Assembly: GCF_001613465.1 (NCBI RefSeq)
Contig: NZ_BDCK01000018.1
Location: forward strand, 62,001 to 126,000
Reading direction: 5' to 3'
From: Nocardia niwae NBRC 108934 = DSM 45340
Lineage (GTDB): Bacteria > Actinomycetota > Actinomycetes > Mycobacteriales > Mycobacteriaceae
Length of the DNA: 64,000 nucleotides
Shown: in pieces, positions 47,689 through 55,955 of the stretch
Layout of the letters: each line of letters begins with the position of its first letter
Position numbering within the stretch: position 1 is the first letter of the stretch
The notes under the pieces: generated by a model
What the model was told of the DNA's origin: nothing
Databases searched by the model: none
The model's input: the letters and a program-made list of their open reading frames with translations, nothing else
Program-made: the position numbers and the translations under genes

Positions 47689-48770
47689 CGCGCCGCGCCT
47701 TCGCCGAACAGCGTGCTCAGTTCCGCGGGCGCGACTTCGTCGAGCTGCGCGTAGGTGCACGACTGCGGGGTCCGGTCGGCCCGGAACCGCACCAGCCTGC
47801 CACCGTGGCGCAGTCGTCCCGACTGCACGTGCTCGTAGCGCACCTCGGCGACCAGCTCCGGCCGCAGCGCCTCCCAGGACAGATCCTTGCCGCCGGTCCA
47901 GCGGCTGACGCCACCGGGCATCTTGCCGTCCGCGGCGGCCTGCGCCGCGGCGTCGGCCCAGTCCCGCCACGGGTGGTGGTCCAGCGCGTTCTCGCGCAGC
48001 GGTGCGAGCTCCCCGACCAGTTCCGCGCGCCGCGCCGCGGTGAAGCTGCTGGCCACGCCGACGTGATGCAGATGGCCCTCGTCGTCGAAGAGACCGAGCA
48101 GCAGCGAACCGACCCCGGCTCCGTCCTTGTGCCACCGGAAGCCCGCCACCACGCAGTCGGCGGTGCGCTCGTGTTTGACCTTCAGCATGACCCGCTTGTC
48201 CTGGAGATAGGCGAGGTCGTCGGACTTGACCATCACGCCGTCGAATCCGGCGCCCTCGAAACGGGTGAACCAGTCCTCGGCGACGTCGGGATCGTGGGTG
48301 AGTGGGGTCAGGTGCACGCGCGCGAGCGCGGTGTCCAGGATCGTCTCCAGCAGCCGCCTGCGTTCGATGAACGGCTCTCCGGTCAAATCTTCGTCGCCGA
48401 GGGCGAGCAGGTCGAAGGCCACGAAACTGGCCGGCGTCTCCGCGGCCAGCTTGGCGACCCGGGACGCGGCCGGATGCAGGCGATTCTGCAAGGTGTCGAA
48501 ATCCAGACCCTGTTCGGTGACCACGACGATCTCGCCGTCCACCACGCAGCGCTCGGGCAGCGCCTGCTTCAGCAACTCGGCGACCTCGGGAAAATACCTG
48601 GTCAAGGGCCGGTCGTTGCGTGAGCCGAGTTCCACTTCGGCGCCGTCGCGGAACACGATGCAGCGGAAACCGTCCCACTTGGGTTCGTAGCTCAGGCCCG
48701 GCTCGCGGGGCACCGCGGGCGCGGATTTGGCCAGCATCGGCCGCACTGGCGGCAGCACCGGTAGGTCCAC
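47685..48770 (-). CDS. ligC: ATP-dependent DNA ligase (LigC/LigD type)
   Basis: A 361-residue ATP-dependent ligase. The adenylation lysine is in EPKWDGFR; further motifs include SRNDRPLTRYFPE, DGEIVV, FVAFDLLAL, DGVMVKSDD and VMLKVKHERT. The OB-fold domain follows. GTG 48770 is chosen because GAGGAGG lies 5-6 bases upstream; a start 27 bases earlier lacks a ribosome site. It is coupled to the polymerase gene by ATGA, so ligase and gap-filling enzyme are made together. The symbol follows mycobacterial usage. Confidence 0.9.
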   Translation of the reverse strand: MDLPVLPPVRPMLAKSAPAVPREPGLSYEPKWDGFRCIVFRDGAEVELGSRNDRPLTRYFPEVAELLKQALPERCVVDGEIVVVTEQGLDFDTLQNRLHPAASRVAKLAAETPASFVAFDLLALGDEDLTGEPFIERRRLLETILDTALARVHLTPLTHDPDVAEDWFTRFEGAGFDGVMVKSDDLAYLQDKRVMLKVKHERTADCVVAGFRWHKDGAGVGSLLLGLFDDEGHLHHVGVASSFTAARRAELVGELAPLRENALDHHPWRDWADAAAQAAADGKMPGGVSRWTGGKDLSWEALRPELVAEVRYEHVQSGRLRHGGRLVRFRADRTPQSCTYAQLDEVAPAELSTLFGEGAAR

Positions 48771-48896
48771 GCGATCCTCCTCGGGTTCGATCCTCACCCA
48801 TACCGACGGCGCGCGCGAAGCGAACTCATCGGTATGCGGCCGCGCTTTCGGCTCGATCGTAGGCGGCCGCCCCGACAGTCTCGTGGAACCCGCCGC

Positions 48897-49292
48897 TCAG
48901 TTCTCCAGCCAGCCGTGCTGGTCGGCGAACGCGGTCAGCCGGTCGCGAATGGTGAGGATCTCGCCGGCGGTGAGCGCGGGGCTGGCGTCCAAGAGCAATT
49001 CGGTGATCAGGCGCTTGTGCTCGGCGACGGTGAGCTGTCCCGAACCCGGCCTGTCCTTGCCCTTGTGCCGCGCCGGCGGCGCGGACGACCCGCCGACCAC
49101 GGTCAAATTCACCGCCTTGGGTCCGCGGTCGCCCTCGGTGACCTCGAATTCGAACACCCGCCCCTGCCGCAACTCGTCCTCGTCCAGTCCGATGTCGTTG
49201 ACGTGGACGAACACATCGGGCCCACCGTCCTCCGGCCGAATGAAACCGAATCCCCGAGAGCTGTCGAACGACACCAATTTCCCGATGGACAC
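48897..49292 (-). CDS. Cold-shock domain protein with C-terminal extension
   Basis: A protein of about 131 residues. Its N-terminal CSD carries the RNA-binding motifs SRGFGFI and DVFVHVNDI; the tail after ARHKGK is a helical domain ending DQHGWLEN. It binds single-stranded nucleic acid as an RNA chaperone. GTG 49292 is preferred: GAGGAG lies 9 bases upstream. An ORF start at 49328 and GTG 49298 are alternatives. The extension distinguishes it from 67-residue CspA forms and matches larger actinobacterial CspB-like proteins. Confidence 0.9.
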   Translation of the reverse strand: MSIGKLVSFDSSRGFGFIRPEDGGPDVFVHVNDIGLDEDELRQGRVFEFEVTEGDRGPKAVNLTVVGGSSAPPARHKGKDRPGSGQLTVAEHKRLITELLLDASPALTAGEILTIRDRLTAFADQHGWLEN

Positions 49293-49330
49293 CAACACCC
49301 GCTCCTCGTCGCCGTCGCTACCCGGCAACT

Positions 49331-50431
49331 TTAACGCGCCTTTTCGCCGTCGTCGGAGGAAAGCGCCTTTTGCAACGAATGGAAAACGGTCAGTCCCTGA
49401 CCGACCATTCCGTTCACCAGTTCGCTCACTCCGTCCGGTCCGTTCAGCACGGTGAGATTCGCGCTCGCCAGCCCGCTCGACGCCTGCCGCACGATTTCCG
49501 GAAGTTGTTCGATCAACAACTGATCCAGCGCGATCCGGTTGTTCGACGCGGCCGCCTCGGCCTGGATCCGGGTCCGGTCGGCCTCCGCCTCGGCCAGGAT
49601 GCGCACGCGATCCGCCTCCGCCTGAGCCGGTTTGACGACCTCGGCCTGCAACTGCTGCTCGCGCAGCTCGGCCTCCTTGCGCGCCTGCTCGGCCTGGGCG
49701 GTGAGCACCTCCTGCAACGCCATCGCCTCGGCGAGCGGGCCCGCCTGCGCCGCCTCGGCGTTGGCCTTGTCGATATCGCGCTGGTATTGCGCACGCAGGA
49801 TCGCCGTCTCGCGCTGATATTCCGCCTGCCTGCGCTGGGATTCCTGTTCGGCCTGCGCCGCCGCCTGCGCGGCCTGCGATTGCGCGATCTGCGCGTCGCG
49901 CTGCACGGCGGCATTGTGCGGCGCGGCGAGCGCGGCGATATAGCCGAGGTTGCCGTCATCGATGGACTGGATCTGGAAGGAGTCGACCCAGAGGCCGATA
50001 TTGCTCATCTCGACTTTCGACGCGACGAGCACTTCGTCGGCCAGTTTCTGGCGCTCCCGGATGATCTCCTCGACCGTCATCGAGCCGACGATCGAACGCA
50101 GGTGCCCGGAGAAGATGCGTCCGGTCAGCACCGACATCTCCCGCTCCTGCTCGGAGAGGAACCGCTGGGCGGCGTTCACGATGGACTGGGTGTCGTTGGC
50201 CACCTTGAACGCGATCACCGCGCGCACGTCGAGCTGGATCGCCTGCTTGGTGACGCACCGCTCCTTGATTTCGGATTCGAACATCGCCAGCGACAGATAG
50301 CGCACCTTGCGGAACAGCGGAATCACCCAGGCGCCGCGCCCGATGATCACCTTGAACGGCGCGTTGTCCCGGCTCTTGCCGCCGCTGACCAGCATCGCTT
50401 CGTCCGGGTCCGGTACGTGGTAGCCCAGCAC
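49331..50431 (-). CDS. SPFH-domain (flotillin/band 7) protein
   Basis: A 366-residue SPFH protein. An SPFH domain (residues 10-165, GGAWVIPLF-type start, TKQAIQLDVRAVIAFKV) is followed by a long Ala/Glu/Gln coiled coil (about 180-310) of flotillin type and a hydrophilic tail. It should form membrane microdomain scaffolds. It lies 19 bp after the NfeD-like gene on the same strand, matching the usual NfeD-flotillin pairing. GTG 50431 has GGGAG 7 bases upstream. Confidence 0.9.
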   Translation of the reverse strand: MLGYHVPDPDEAMLVSGGKSRDNAPFKVIIGRGAWVIPLFRKVRYLSLAMFESEIKERCVTKQAIQLDVRAVIAFKVANDTQSIVNAAQRFLSEQEREMSVLTGRIFSGHLRSIVGSMTVEEIIRERQKLADEVLVASKVEMSNIGLWVDSFQIQSIDDGNLGYIAALAAPHNAAVQRDAQIAQSQAAQAAAQAEQESQRRQAEYQRETAILRAQYQRDIDKANAEAAQAGPLAEAMALQEVLTAQAEQARKEAELREQQLQAEVVKPAQAEADRVRILAEAEADRTRIQAEAAASNNRIALDQLLIEQLPEIVRQASSGLASANLTVLNGPDGVSELVNGMVGQGLTVFHSLQKALSSDDGEKAR

Positions 50432-50450
50432 GTCTGTCTCCCTTACTGTT

Positions 50451-50684
50451 TCAGGTTTCTCCGGCCGGGTCCGGGGTGAGCGGAATCCACGGGACGACGT
50501 CGACGACGCGCCCCGGATGGACCGCGATGACCAGCACGGCCGCACCGGCCGGAATCGGCTCGGTGGACTGTGCGATGTACAGCTCGGTTCCCCCGCGAAT
50601 CGCGACCAGGACCTCGCTCAGCGTCCCGGCACCTCGGATCGGCGATGTGAGCGTACCCGTCAAACCCACCACGGGGTCGGTCAT
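50451..50684 (-). CDS. Short NfeD-like OB-fold protein
   Basis: A 77-residue protein, reading VVGLTGTLTSPIRGAGTLSEVLVAIRGGTELYIA then AGAAVLVIAVHPGRVVDVVPW. It matches the C-terminal OB-fold of NfeD proteins, without the membrane part. AAGGAGA is 8 bases before ATG 50684. It is co-transcribed with the SPFH gene; NfeD OB folds interact with flotillins. It diverges from the caspase-NTPase-TPR gene, 108 bp away. Confidence 0.8.
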   Translation of the reverse strand: MTDPVVGLTGTLTSPIRGAGTLSEVLVAIRGGTELYIAQSTEPIPAGAAVLVIAVHPGRVVDVVPWIPLTPDPAGET

Positions 50685-50792
50685 CCCGCGATCTCCTTCT
50701 TCCGGCTCCCGGACCGTCACCTTACGTCTCGCCCAGCGCTTTTCGATATCGGCCGCGGCGGAAGGCCGCGACGGCGCGGGTATGTTTCTTGC

Positions 50793-53700
50793 ATGGCAGG
50801 TCGGCTGGCGCTGGTGGTGGGGTCGGAATGCGCGGCGCTGGGGAAACTGGGTTTCACCGAAGAACTCGCCCAGGGGCTGTACGGCAGCCTGACCGCAGCG
50901 GGCGGCTGGCGGCCTGCGCTCGATCTCGACGGGCCGGTGCTCAATCCGACTGTGGCGCAGATGATCAGCGCGATCGACGCCGCGTTCGCGGCGGCCTCCC
51001 AACGGCAGGCCACCCTGCTGCTCGGCTTCATCGGGCACGGCGTCGCGACGACCGCCGAGGACTTCTACCTGCTCGGCCACGATTCTCCCGCGGACCCCAC
51101 CTCGCACAACGCCTTTCACATGACGCAGGAGATCCGCGAGCGGCTCGACCGCGCCGCGCTGGACGGGCTGGTGCTGCTCGTCGACGCCTGCGAGGCCGGA
51201 CAAGGCGTGCAGGGGGCCGCGCGCCGCTGGACCGATCTGCTGGCGCAGTCGGGCGGGAGGATGGAGCTGCTGGTCGCCTCGGGTGACGGTCCCGCATATT
51301 CCGGGTGCTTCACCCGCACCATGCTCGCCACCTTCGATCTCGGCCTGCCGCTGCGCGGCGAGAACCTGCTGCCCTCGGACCTGGTCGATCCGATCGCCGT
51401 GCAGTGCACCCACCAGCAGCCGCAGCATCTGTCCTTCAGCTCCGGCGCGGTGTCCACCACGCAGGGTGTCGACCCCGGGCTGTGGCTGGTGCCGAACACC
51501 GCGCGTCATCGTGACGCGGTGAGCGGGCGTTCCGCGGCCGGGTTCGTCGACCAGCTCACCCGGAGCCTGTTGCTGACGCCCGACGTCCGCGAGCGGCTGG
51601 ACGCGATCGTCGATGCGGGCAGCCACCGGCTGCGGGCGGTGCTGGGGCCCGCGGGCGTGGGTAAGTCCACGCTGCTGGCCATGCTGATCCGGCCCAGCCT
51701 GGTCGACGGACTCGCCGTCACCCCCGACTACATCACCGCCGCGGTGTTCCTGACGGTGAACAGCTCGGTCGAGTCGGTCGCCGCGGAGCTGGCCGCGCAG
51801 CTCGACGCGCGCCTGCCCGGCTTCCCGGAAGCGGCGCGCGCGGCGCGGGCGCATCGGCCCCGCGACGAGTTCGACATCTTCGACATCCTGGTCCGCCGCC
51901 CGCTGGCGCGCCTGTCCACGGCCGGGCGCCGGGTCACCCTGGTGTTCGACGGACTCAATCAGCCGCAGGAGGGCACCAGGCGGTTGCTGGTGGCCGCGAT
52001 CGCCGATCTGACCTGCCGCGAAGATCTCCGGCACGTGCGGGTGATCGTCGGCATCCGGCCCGGGACCGGCGTCGAGGACGACTCGGGGCTGGCGCACATG
52101 CACCGCATCGATGTCGCCGAACCGGCGGCCGACGACATCGCCGCCGTGGTGGACTCGGCCCGCGGAACGGCGCCGGTCGGCCCGGTGGACTGGATCGGCT
52201 GGATCCAACGGTTGCTGGCCGAGACGCCGACGGACGAGAGCGGTTCGCGCGTGGTCTCCGGCGGCTGGCTGGTGGCGCGCATCCTGCTGGAGGTCGCCTC
52301 CGGGTTGACCGACGGCGCGGTCGCGTCCGGGATCGGTCTGGACCGGGTCATCGCGCTGCGGGTGGAGACCGCGCTGCGCGGGGTCGACCCGGCAACCGCG
52401 AGTGACACGGCGGCTCTGCTCGGGCTCCTGGTCGCGGCGGGTGTCGGCCCGGTGCTGCCGCTGGAGTTGCTGGACTCGGCGCTGTTGTCGCTCGGCGTCG
52501 ACCTGAGCGCCGCCCGGGTCCGCGATATCGCGGTGAATCTCGGCGCGTTGGTCACCCGTAGTCATCCCGGTACCGTTCGCGAGTCGCTCGGCGTGACCCA
52601 CAGTGCGTTCCTGCCCGCGCTGGGCGTGGAATGCCGCCGTCTCGGCGTGCGCATCGCGGACGCCCACCGCGCCTTGATCGCGGCGATCCAGGCCGACGAC
52701 ACCGACCGGGCCGCCGACTACGCGCGGGGTGCGGCCATGCGTCACTGCCTGGCCTACGGCGACTCCGCCTTGGCGATCGACTTCCTGATGAAGCTGGAAA
52801 CCGGCAGGTCGGCCGACGATCGCGACCTATGGGCCGCGTGGGCGCCGGACTTCGTCGAGGCCCTCGGGCCGGACCATCCCGATACCTTCACCACGCGCCG
52901 GCGGCGGGCCTATCACCGCGCCGAGAGCGGCGACCTGGTCGGCGCCGTCGCCGATTTCGAGCAATTGCTCGCCGACCGGCTGCGCGTATTCGGAGCCGAC
53001 GACCCGGCCACCTTGGACACCCGCGACAGCCTGGCCAGCTACCGCGCCCGCTGTGGCGACTACTCCGGCGCGGGCGCGGAATTCGAGCAGCTGCTCATCG
53101 ACCAGCTGCGCCTGCTCGGCCCCGATCATCCCGAAACCCTGCGCACCAGGAACAATCTCGCGTCCAACCGTGGCGACGTCGGCGATTTCGCCGGGGCGAT
53201 CACCCGATTCGAACAGCTGCGCACCGACCGCGCCCGAGTGCTGGGCGCCGACCATCCGGATACCCTGCGCACCCGCAACAGCCTGGCGTACTGGCGGGCC
53301 GACAGCGGCGATCTCGCCGGCGCCCGCGCCGAATTCGAGCAACTGGTGGCGGACTATCTGCGCGTCTTCGGCGCCGACCATCCCAACACACTCGGCGCGC
53401 GCAACAACCTCGCGGCGTTCCGCGCGCGCAGCGGTGATCTGGCCGGGGCAGGCGCGGAATTCGCTCGCCTGCTCGACGACCGCCTGCGGGTGCTCGGCCC
53501 GGACCATCCCGACACGCTGCTCACCCGCGGCCGGTTGGCCGGATACCGCGCCGACAGCGGCGACCTCGAGGGCGCGATCACCGACTGGGAGAAACTGCTC
53601 GGCGACCGGTTGCGGGTGCTCGGCCCGGATCATCCCGATACCTTCGCCACCCGCAACGAACTCGCGGGTTGCCGCGCCCGGCACGGCGACCTCACCCGCG

Positions 53701-53819
53701 CGGTCGCGGAACTGGAAGTCCTGCTGGTCGCGGAGTTGCGTGCGCTGGGCCCCAATCATGCCGCCACTGTCCGGACCAAGAACACTCTGGCGTACTGGCG
53801 GGGCCAGGCCGGGGACTGA
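50793..53819 (+). CDS. Caspase-like peptidase - STAND-like NTPase - TPR protein
   Basis: A 1008-residue three-part protein. Residues 1-270 resemble a caspase-fold (C14) peptidase with His82 in GFIGHGV and Cys133 in LLVDACEAG, the usual His/Cys dyad positions. Residues 280-600 are a P-loop NTPase with Walker A GPAGVGKST (285-293) and Walker B VTLVFDGLNQ (Asp386), followed by a helical region. Residues about 692-1008 are seven full and one partial 42-residue TPR units marked DHPxT, of kinesin-light-chain type. Such proteins sense ligands through TPRs and release protease activity. ATG 50793 starts MAGRLALVVG; the role is inferred. Confidence 0.85.
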   Translation: MAGRLALVVGSECAALGKLGFTEELAQGLYGSLTAAGGWRPALDLDGPVLNPTVAQMISAIDAAFAAASQRQATLLLGFIGHGVATTAEDFYLLGHDSPADPTSHNAFHMTQEIRERLDRAALDGLVLLVDACEAGQGVQGAARRWTDLLAQSGGRMELLVASGDGPAYSGCFTRTMLATFDLGLPLRGENLLPSDLVDPIAVQCTHQQPQHLSFSSGAVSTTQGVDPGLWLVPNTARHRDAVSGRSAAGFVDQLTRSLLLTPDVRERLDAIVDAGSHRLRAVLGPAGVGKSTLLAMLIRPSLVDGLAVTPDYITAAVFLTVNSSVESVAAELAAQLDARLPGFPEAARAARAHRPRDEFDIFDILVRRPLARLSTAGRRVTLVFDGLNQPQEGTRRLLVAAIADLTCREDLRHVRVIVGIRPGTGVEDDSGLAHMHRIDVAEPAADDIAAVVDSARGTAPVGPVDWIGWIQRLLAETPTDESGSRVVSGGWLVARILLEVASGLTDGAVASGIGLDRVIALRVETALRGVDPATASDTAALLGLLVAAGVGPVLPLELLDSALLSLGVDLSAARVRDIAVNLGALVTRSHPGTVRESLGVTHSAFLPALGVECRRLGVRIADAHRALIAAIQADDTDRAADYARGAAMRHCLAYGDSALAIDFLMKLETGRSADDRDLWAAWAPDFVEALGPDHPDTFTTRRRRAYHRAESGDLVGAVADFEQLLADRLRVFGADDPATLDTRDSLASYRARCGDYSGAGAEFEQLLIDQLRLLGPDHPETLRTRNNLASNRGDVGDFAGAITRFEQLRTDRARVLGADHPDTLRTRNSLAYWRADSGDLAGARAEFEQLVADYLRVFGADHPNTLGARNNLAAFRARSGDLAGAGAEFARLLDDRLRVLGPDHPDTLLTRGRLAGYRADSGDLEGAITDWEKLLGDRLRVLGPDHPDTFATRNELAGCRARHGDLTRAVAELEVLLVAELRALGPNHAATVRTKNTLAYWRGQAGD

Positions 53820-53843
53820 CCGCCCGGCCGCGGGTGGTGCGAG

Positions 53844-54473
53844 TCAGGAACGGTAGAGCGAGCGATACACGGTGAGCATCGCGAGGCAGTGCTCGATGAT
53901 CTGCTCGCGAGTGGCGCGCAGCGAGCCGTTCAGCCACGCCGAGAACATGCCCGCGTTCCCGCTGGCCATGGTCACGGCCGCCAGTCTGCGCTTGACCGGG
54001 TCGTCGATGTGGCCGAACAGATGGTCCTGCATGATCCGGGTGAAGACCGGCATCACCGCGAAGGTGGTCTGTCCGAGTCCGGTGCTGGAATACGGCTCGA
54101 CCAGGAACAGCCGCGATTTGCGCGGGTCGGCGAGCACTTTGTCCACCAGGATCTCCGAGAGCGCGCGGTCGCGGGACGGGTCGTCGGTGGCCGCGAAGGC
54201 CGTCATGGGTTCCAGGAATTCGTCGGCGACCTGGCGGTAGAGCACGTCCAGTAACTCGTCGCGGCTGGCGAAGCTCTCGTAGAAGTAACGGTCGGTGAGG
54301 TTGGCCTTGCGGCACACCGCCCGCATGGTGACCCCGCCGGCGCCCGACTCCCCGATCAGGTCGAGCGCCGCTTCCAGCAGCGTCGCCCGCCGCGTCTCCC
54401 TGCGCTCGGTGAGCGTCGTCCCACCCCAGATCCGCGGGCCCCCGTCGTCGTCTGCTTCCTGACCTGTCTGCAC
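53844..54473 (-). CDS. TetR-family transcriptional regulator
   Basis: A 209-residue TetR regulator. HTH: RRATLLEAALDLIGESGAGG, then TMRAVCRKANLTDRYFYESF with ASRDELLDVLYRQV. The C-terminal domain includes MPVFTRIMQDHLFGHIDDPVKRR. It converges with the large caspase-NTPase-TPR gene, 24 bp apart, and lies 156 bp after the cysteine synthase gene on the same strand. Target unknown; the upstream four-gene operon is a candidate. Confidence 0.9.
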   Translation of the reverse strand: MQTGQEADDDGGPRIWGGTTLTERRETRRATLLEAALDLIGESGAGGVTMRAVCRKANLTDRYFYESFASRDELLDVLYRQVADEFLEPMTAFAATDDPSRDRALSEILVDKVLADPRKSRLFLVEPYSSTGLGQTTFAVMPVFTRIMQDHLFGHIDDPVKRRLAAVTMASGNAGMFSAWLNGSLRATREQIIEHCLAMLTVYRSLYRS

Positions 54474-54629
54474 GGCCCCACGATAATGCCTGGCGGCGGG
54501 CCCCGACTCCGCCCGCTCCGGCCTGCCCTCCGTGGTCTCGCCGAACGCCGGCGGCTACCGCGGTCCGGTCGCCCCTTTGCTGTCGAGCCTTCCCGCCGAG
54601 CCCGGTGACCTGACGGCGCACCCCGGAGG

Positions 54630-55955
54630 TCAGCCTCGTTCCAGCGGCAGTCCCGCATCACGCCAGGCCACAACGCCCCCGGCCAGGCTGGCGGCGTCGT
54701 ATCCGGCTCGGCGGGCCCGTGCGGCGAACCGCACCGACAGCTCCCCGACAGGGCAGACGAAGACGACGGGGCGCGAGCGCGGGAACGGGATGCCCTGGCC
54801 GAACATGTCGTCGAGCTGGTCGTCGCGAATGTTCAACGCACCCGGCACATGCCCGATCCGGTAGGCCATCGCGCCACGACTGTCCACGATGGTCGGCCTG
54901 CCGGTCCGGTCCAGCTCGTCGAGTTGCTCGGGCGACAGGCGTGGCACCGCGGCCAGCTCGGCCTCGGTCGGCGCCGCGTCGCGCTCGGCGCGGCCGAACA
55001 GTTCCGGTCGGCGCTTCTTGATGTAGGACAGGTACGGCTCGAGCCGATCGCAGACGATGAACACCGCGACGATCGGGTCGTGCGGATCGATCGCGGACAG
55101 ATCCAGCGCGCCGAGCGTCTCCAGCGCGGCGGCATAGCCCGCGCCGCTGGTCGGCCCGGCCAGCACGCCGTACCCGGTGGCCAGGCGCAGCGTCGCGTCC
55201 ACGGCGTCGCCGGCCGACACGGTGACGATCCGGTCGTAGAAGTCGGGCTGGAACAGCCCCACATCCCACATCTCGGTCTCCGACCGGATGCCGGGAACGA
55301 AGTCCGACCGCTCCGAAACCACGGCGACAGTGCGCAATTCGGGATTGTGCTTGCGCAGGTAGGTGGCGGTCCCCCTGGTGGAGCCGGTGGTGCCGAGCCC
55401 GCCGATCAGATAGTCGATCCTGGTGATGCCGTCGGCGGTCAGATCCTCGTGGATTTCGCGTCCGGTGCCGTGGTGGTGGGCCTCGATGTTCTTCTCGTTG
55501 GTGTACTGCGACAGGTGACGGTACGCGCCGGGCTGTTGCGCCATGGTCGCCTCGATCACCGAGTAGACGTCGTTCGGCGTGGTCGGGTCGGGGCACTCGG
55601 ACAGTCCCGGCAGCTCGACGATCTCGGTTCCGAACAGATGCAGCAGATCACGGACTTCGCTCACCTTGATCCGGTTGGTCACCGCCCGCAGGTCGATGCC
55701 GTACACCGCGCCGAGCACACGCAGCGCTTTGGCGGTGTTCCCGCTGGACGCCTCGATGAGCGTCTGCCCGCCCGCGCGGATCTGCGCCAGATCGTCGCGC
55801 AGCATCGCCCAGGCCACCCGGTCCTTGACCGAGCCGAACGGGTTGTGCGACTCCAGTTTCGCGTACAGCTCGACGTTCGGCAGTCCGTGCACCGCGGGGT
55901 CGAGGCGAAGCAGCGGCGTGTTGCCGATGAGTTCGGTGATGTGGTCGTATCGCAT
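54630..55955 (-). CDS. Cysteine synthase-like PLP enzyme fused to rhodanese
   Basis: A 441-residue fusion. Residues 1-320 are a fold-II PLP enzyme of the CysK/CBS/SbnA type: PLP lysine Lys44 in NPFGSVKDR, substrate loop SSGNT (70-74) and the phosphate loop GGLGTTGSTRG. Residues 345-441 are a rhodanese domain with active Cys401 (VFVCPVG). Together they could make or replace a Cys-like beta-carbon bond using persulfide sulfur. It starts at the base next to the decarboxylase stop, so both are one transcript. Sulfur transfer is inferred. Confidence 0.88.
   Translation of the reverse strand: MRYDHITELIGNTPLLRLDPAVHGLPNVELYAKLESHNPFGSVKDRVAWAMLRDDLAQIRAGGQTLIEASSGNTAKALRVLGAVYGIDLRAVTNRIKVSEVRDLLHLFGTEIVELPGLSECPDPTTPNDVYSVIEATMAQQPGAYRHLSQYTNEKNIEAHHHGTGREIHEDLTADGITRIDYLIGGLGTTGSTRGTATYLRKHNPELRTVAVVSERSDFVPGIRSETEMWDVGLFQPDFYDRIVTVSAGDAVDATLRLATGYGVLAGPTSGAGYAAALETLGALDLSAIDPHDPIVAVFIVCDRLEPYLSYIKKRRPELFGRAERDAAPTEAELAAVPRLSPEQLDELDRTGRPTIVDSRGAMAYRIGHVPGALNIRDDQLDDMFGQGIPFPRSRPVVFVCPVGELSVRFAARARRAGYDAASLAGGVVAWRDAGLPLERG

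Noticed and set aside
48783..48799. T-arm-like sequence GGGTTCGATCCTCACCC
   Set aside because: No acceptor stem, D-arm or anticodon arm can be paired around it; it lies at the 5' end of the ligase gene.
50685..52745. Upstream extension of the NfeD-like frame to 764 codons
   Set aside because: Only the last 77 codons have coding character and a ribosome site; the rest is antisense to the caspase-NTPase gene.
52866..53817. 126-bp DNA repeats considered as a mobile or CRISPR-like array
   Set aside because: The period equals 42 codons in frame, and the units encode TPR motifs.
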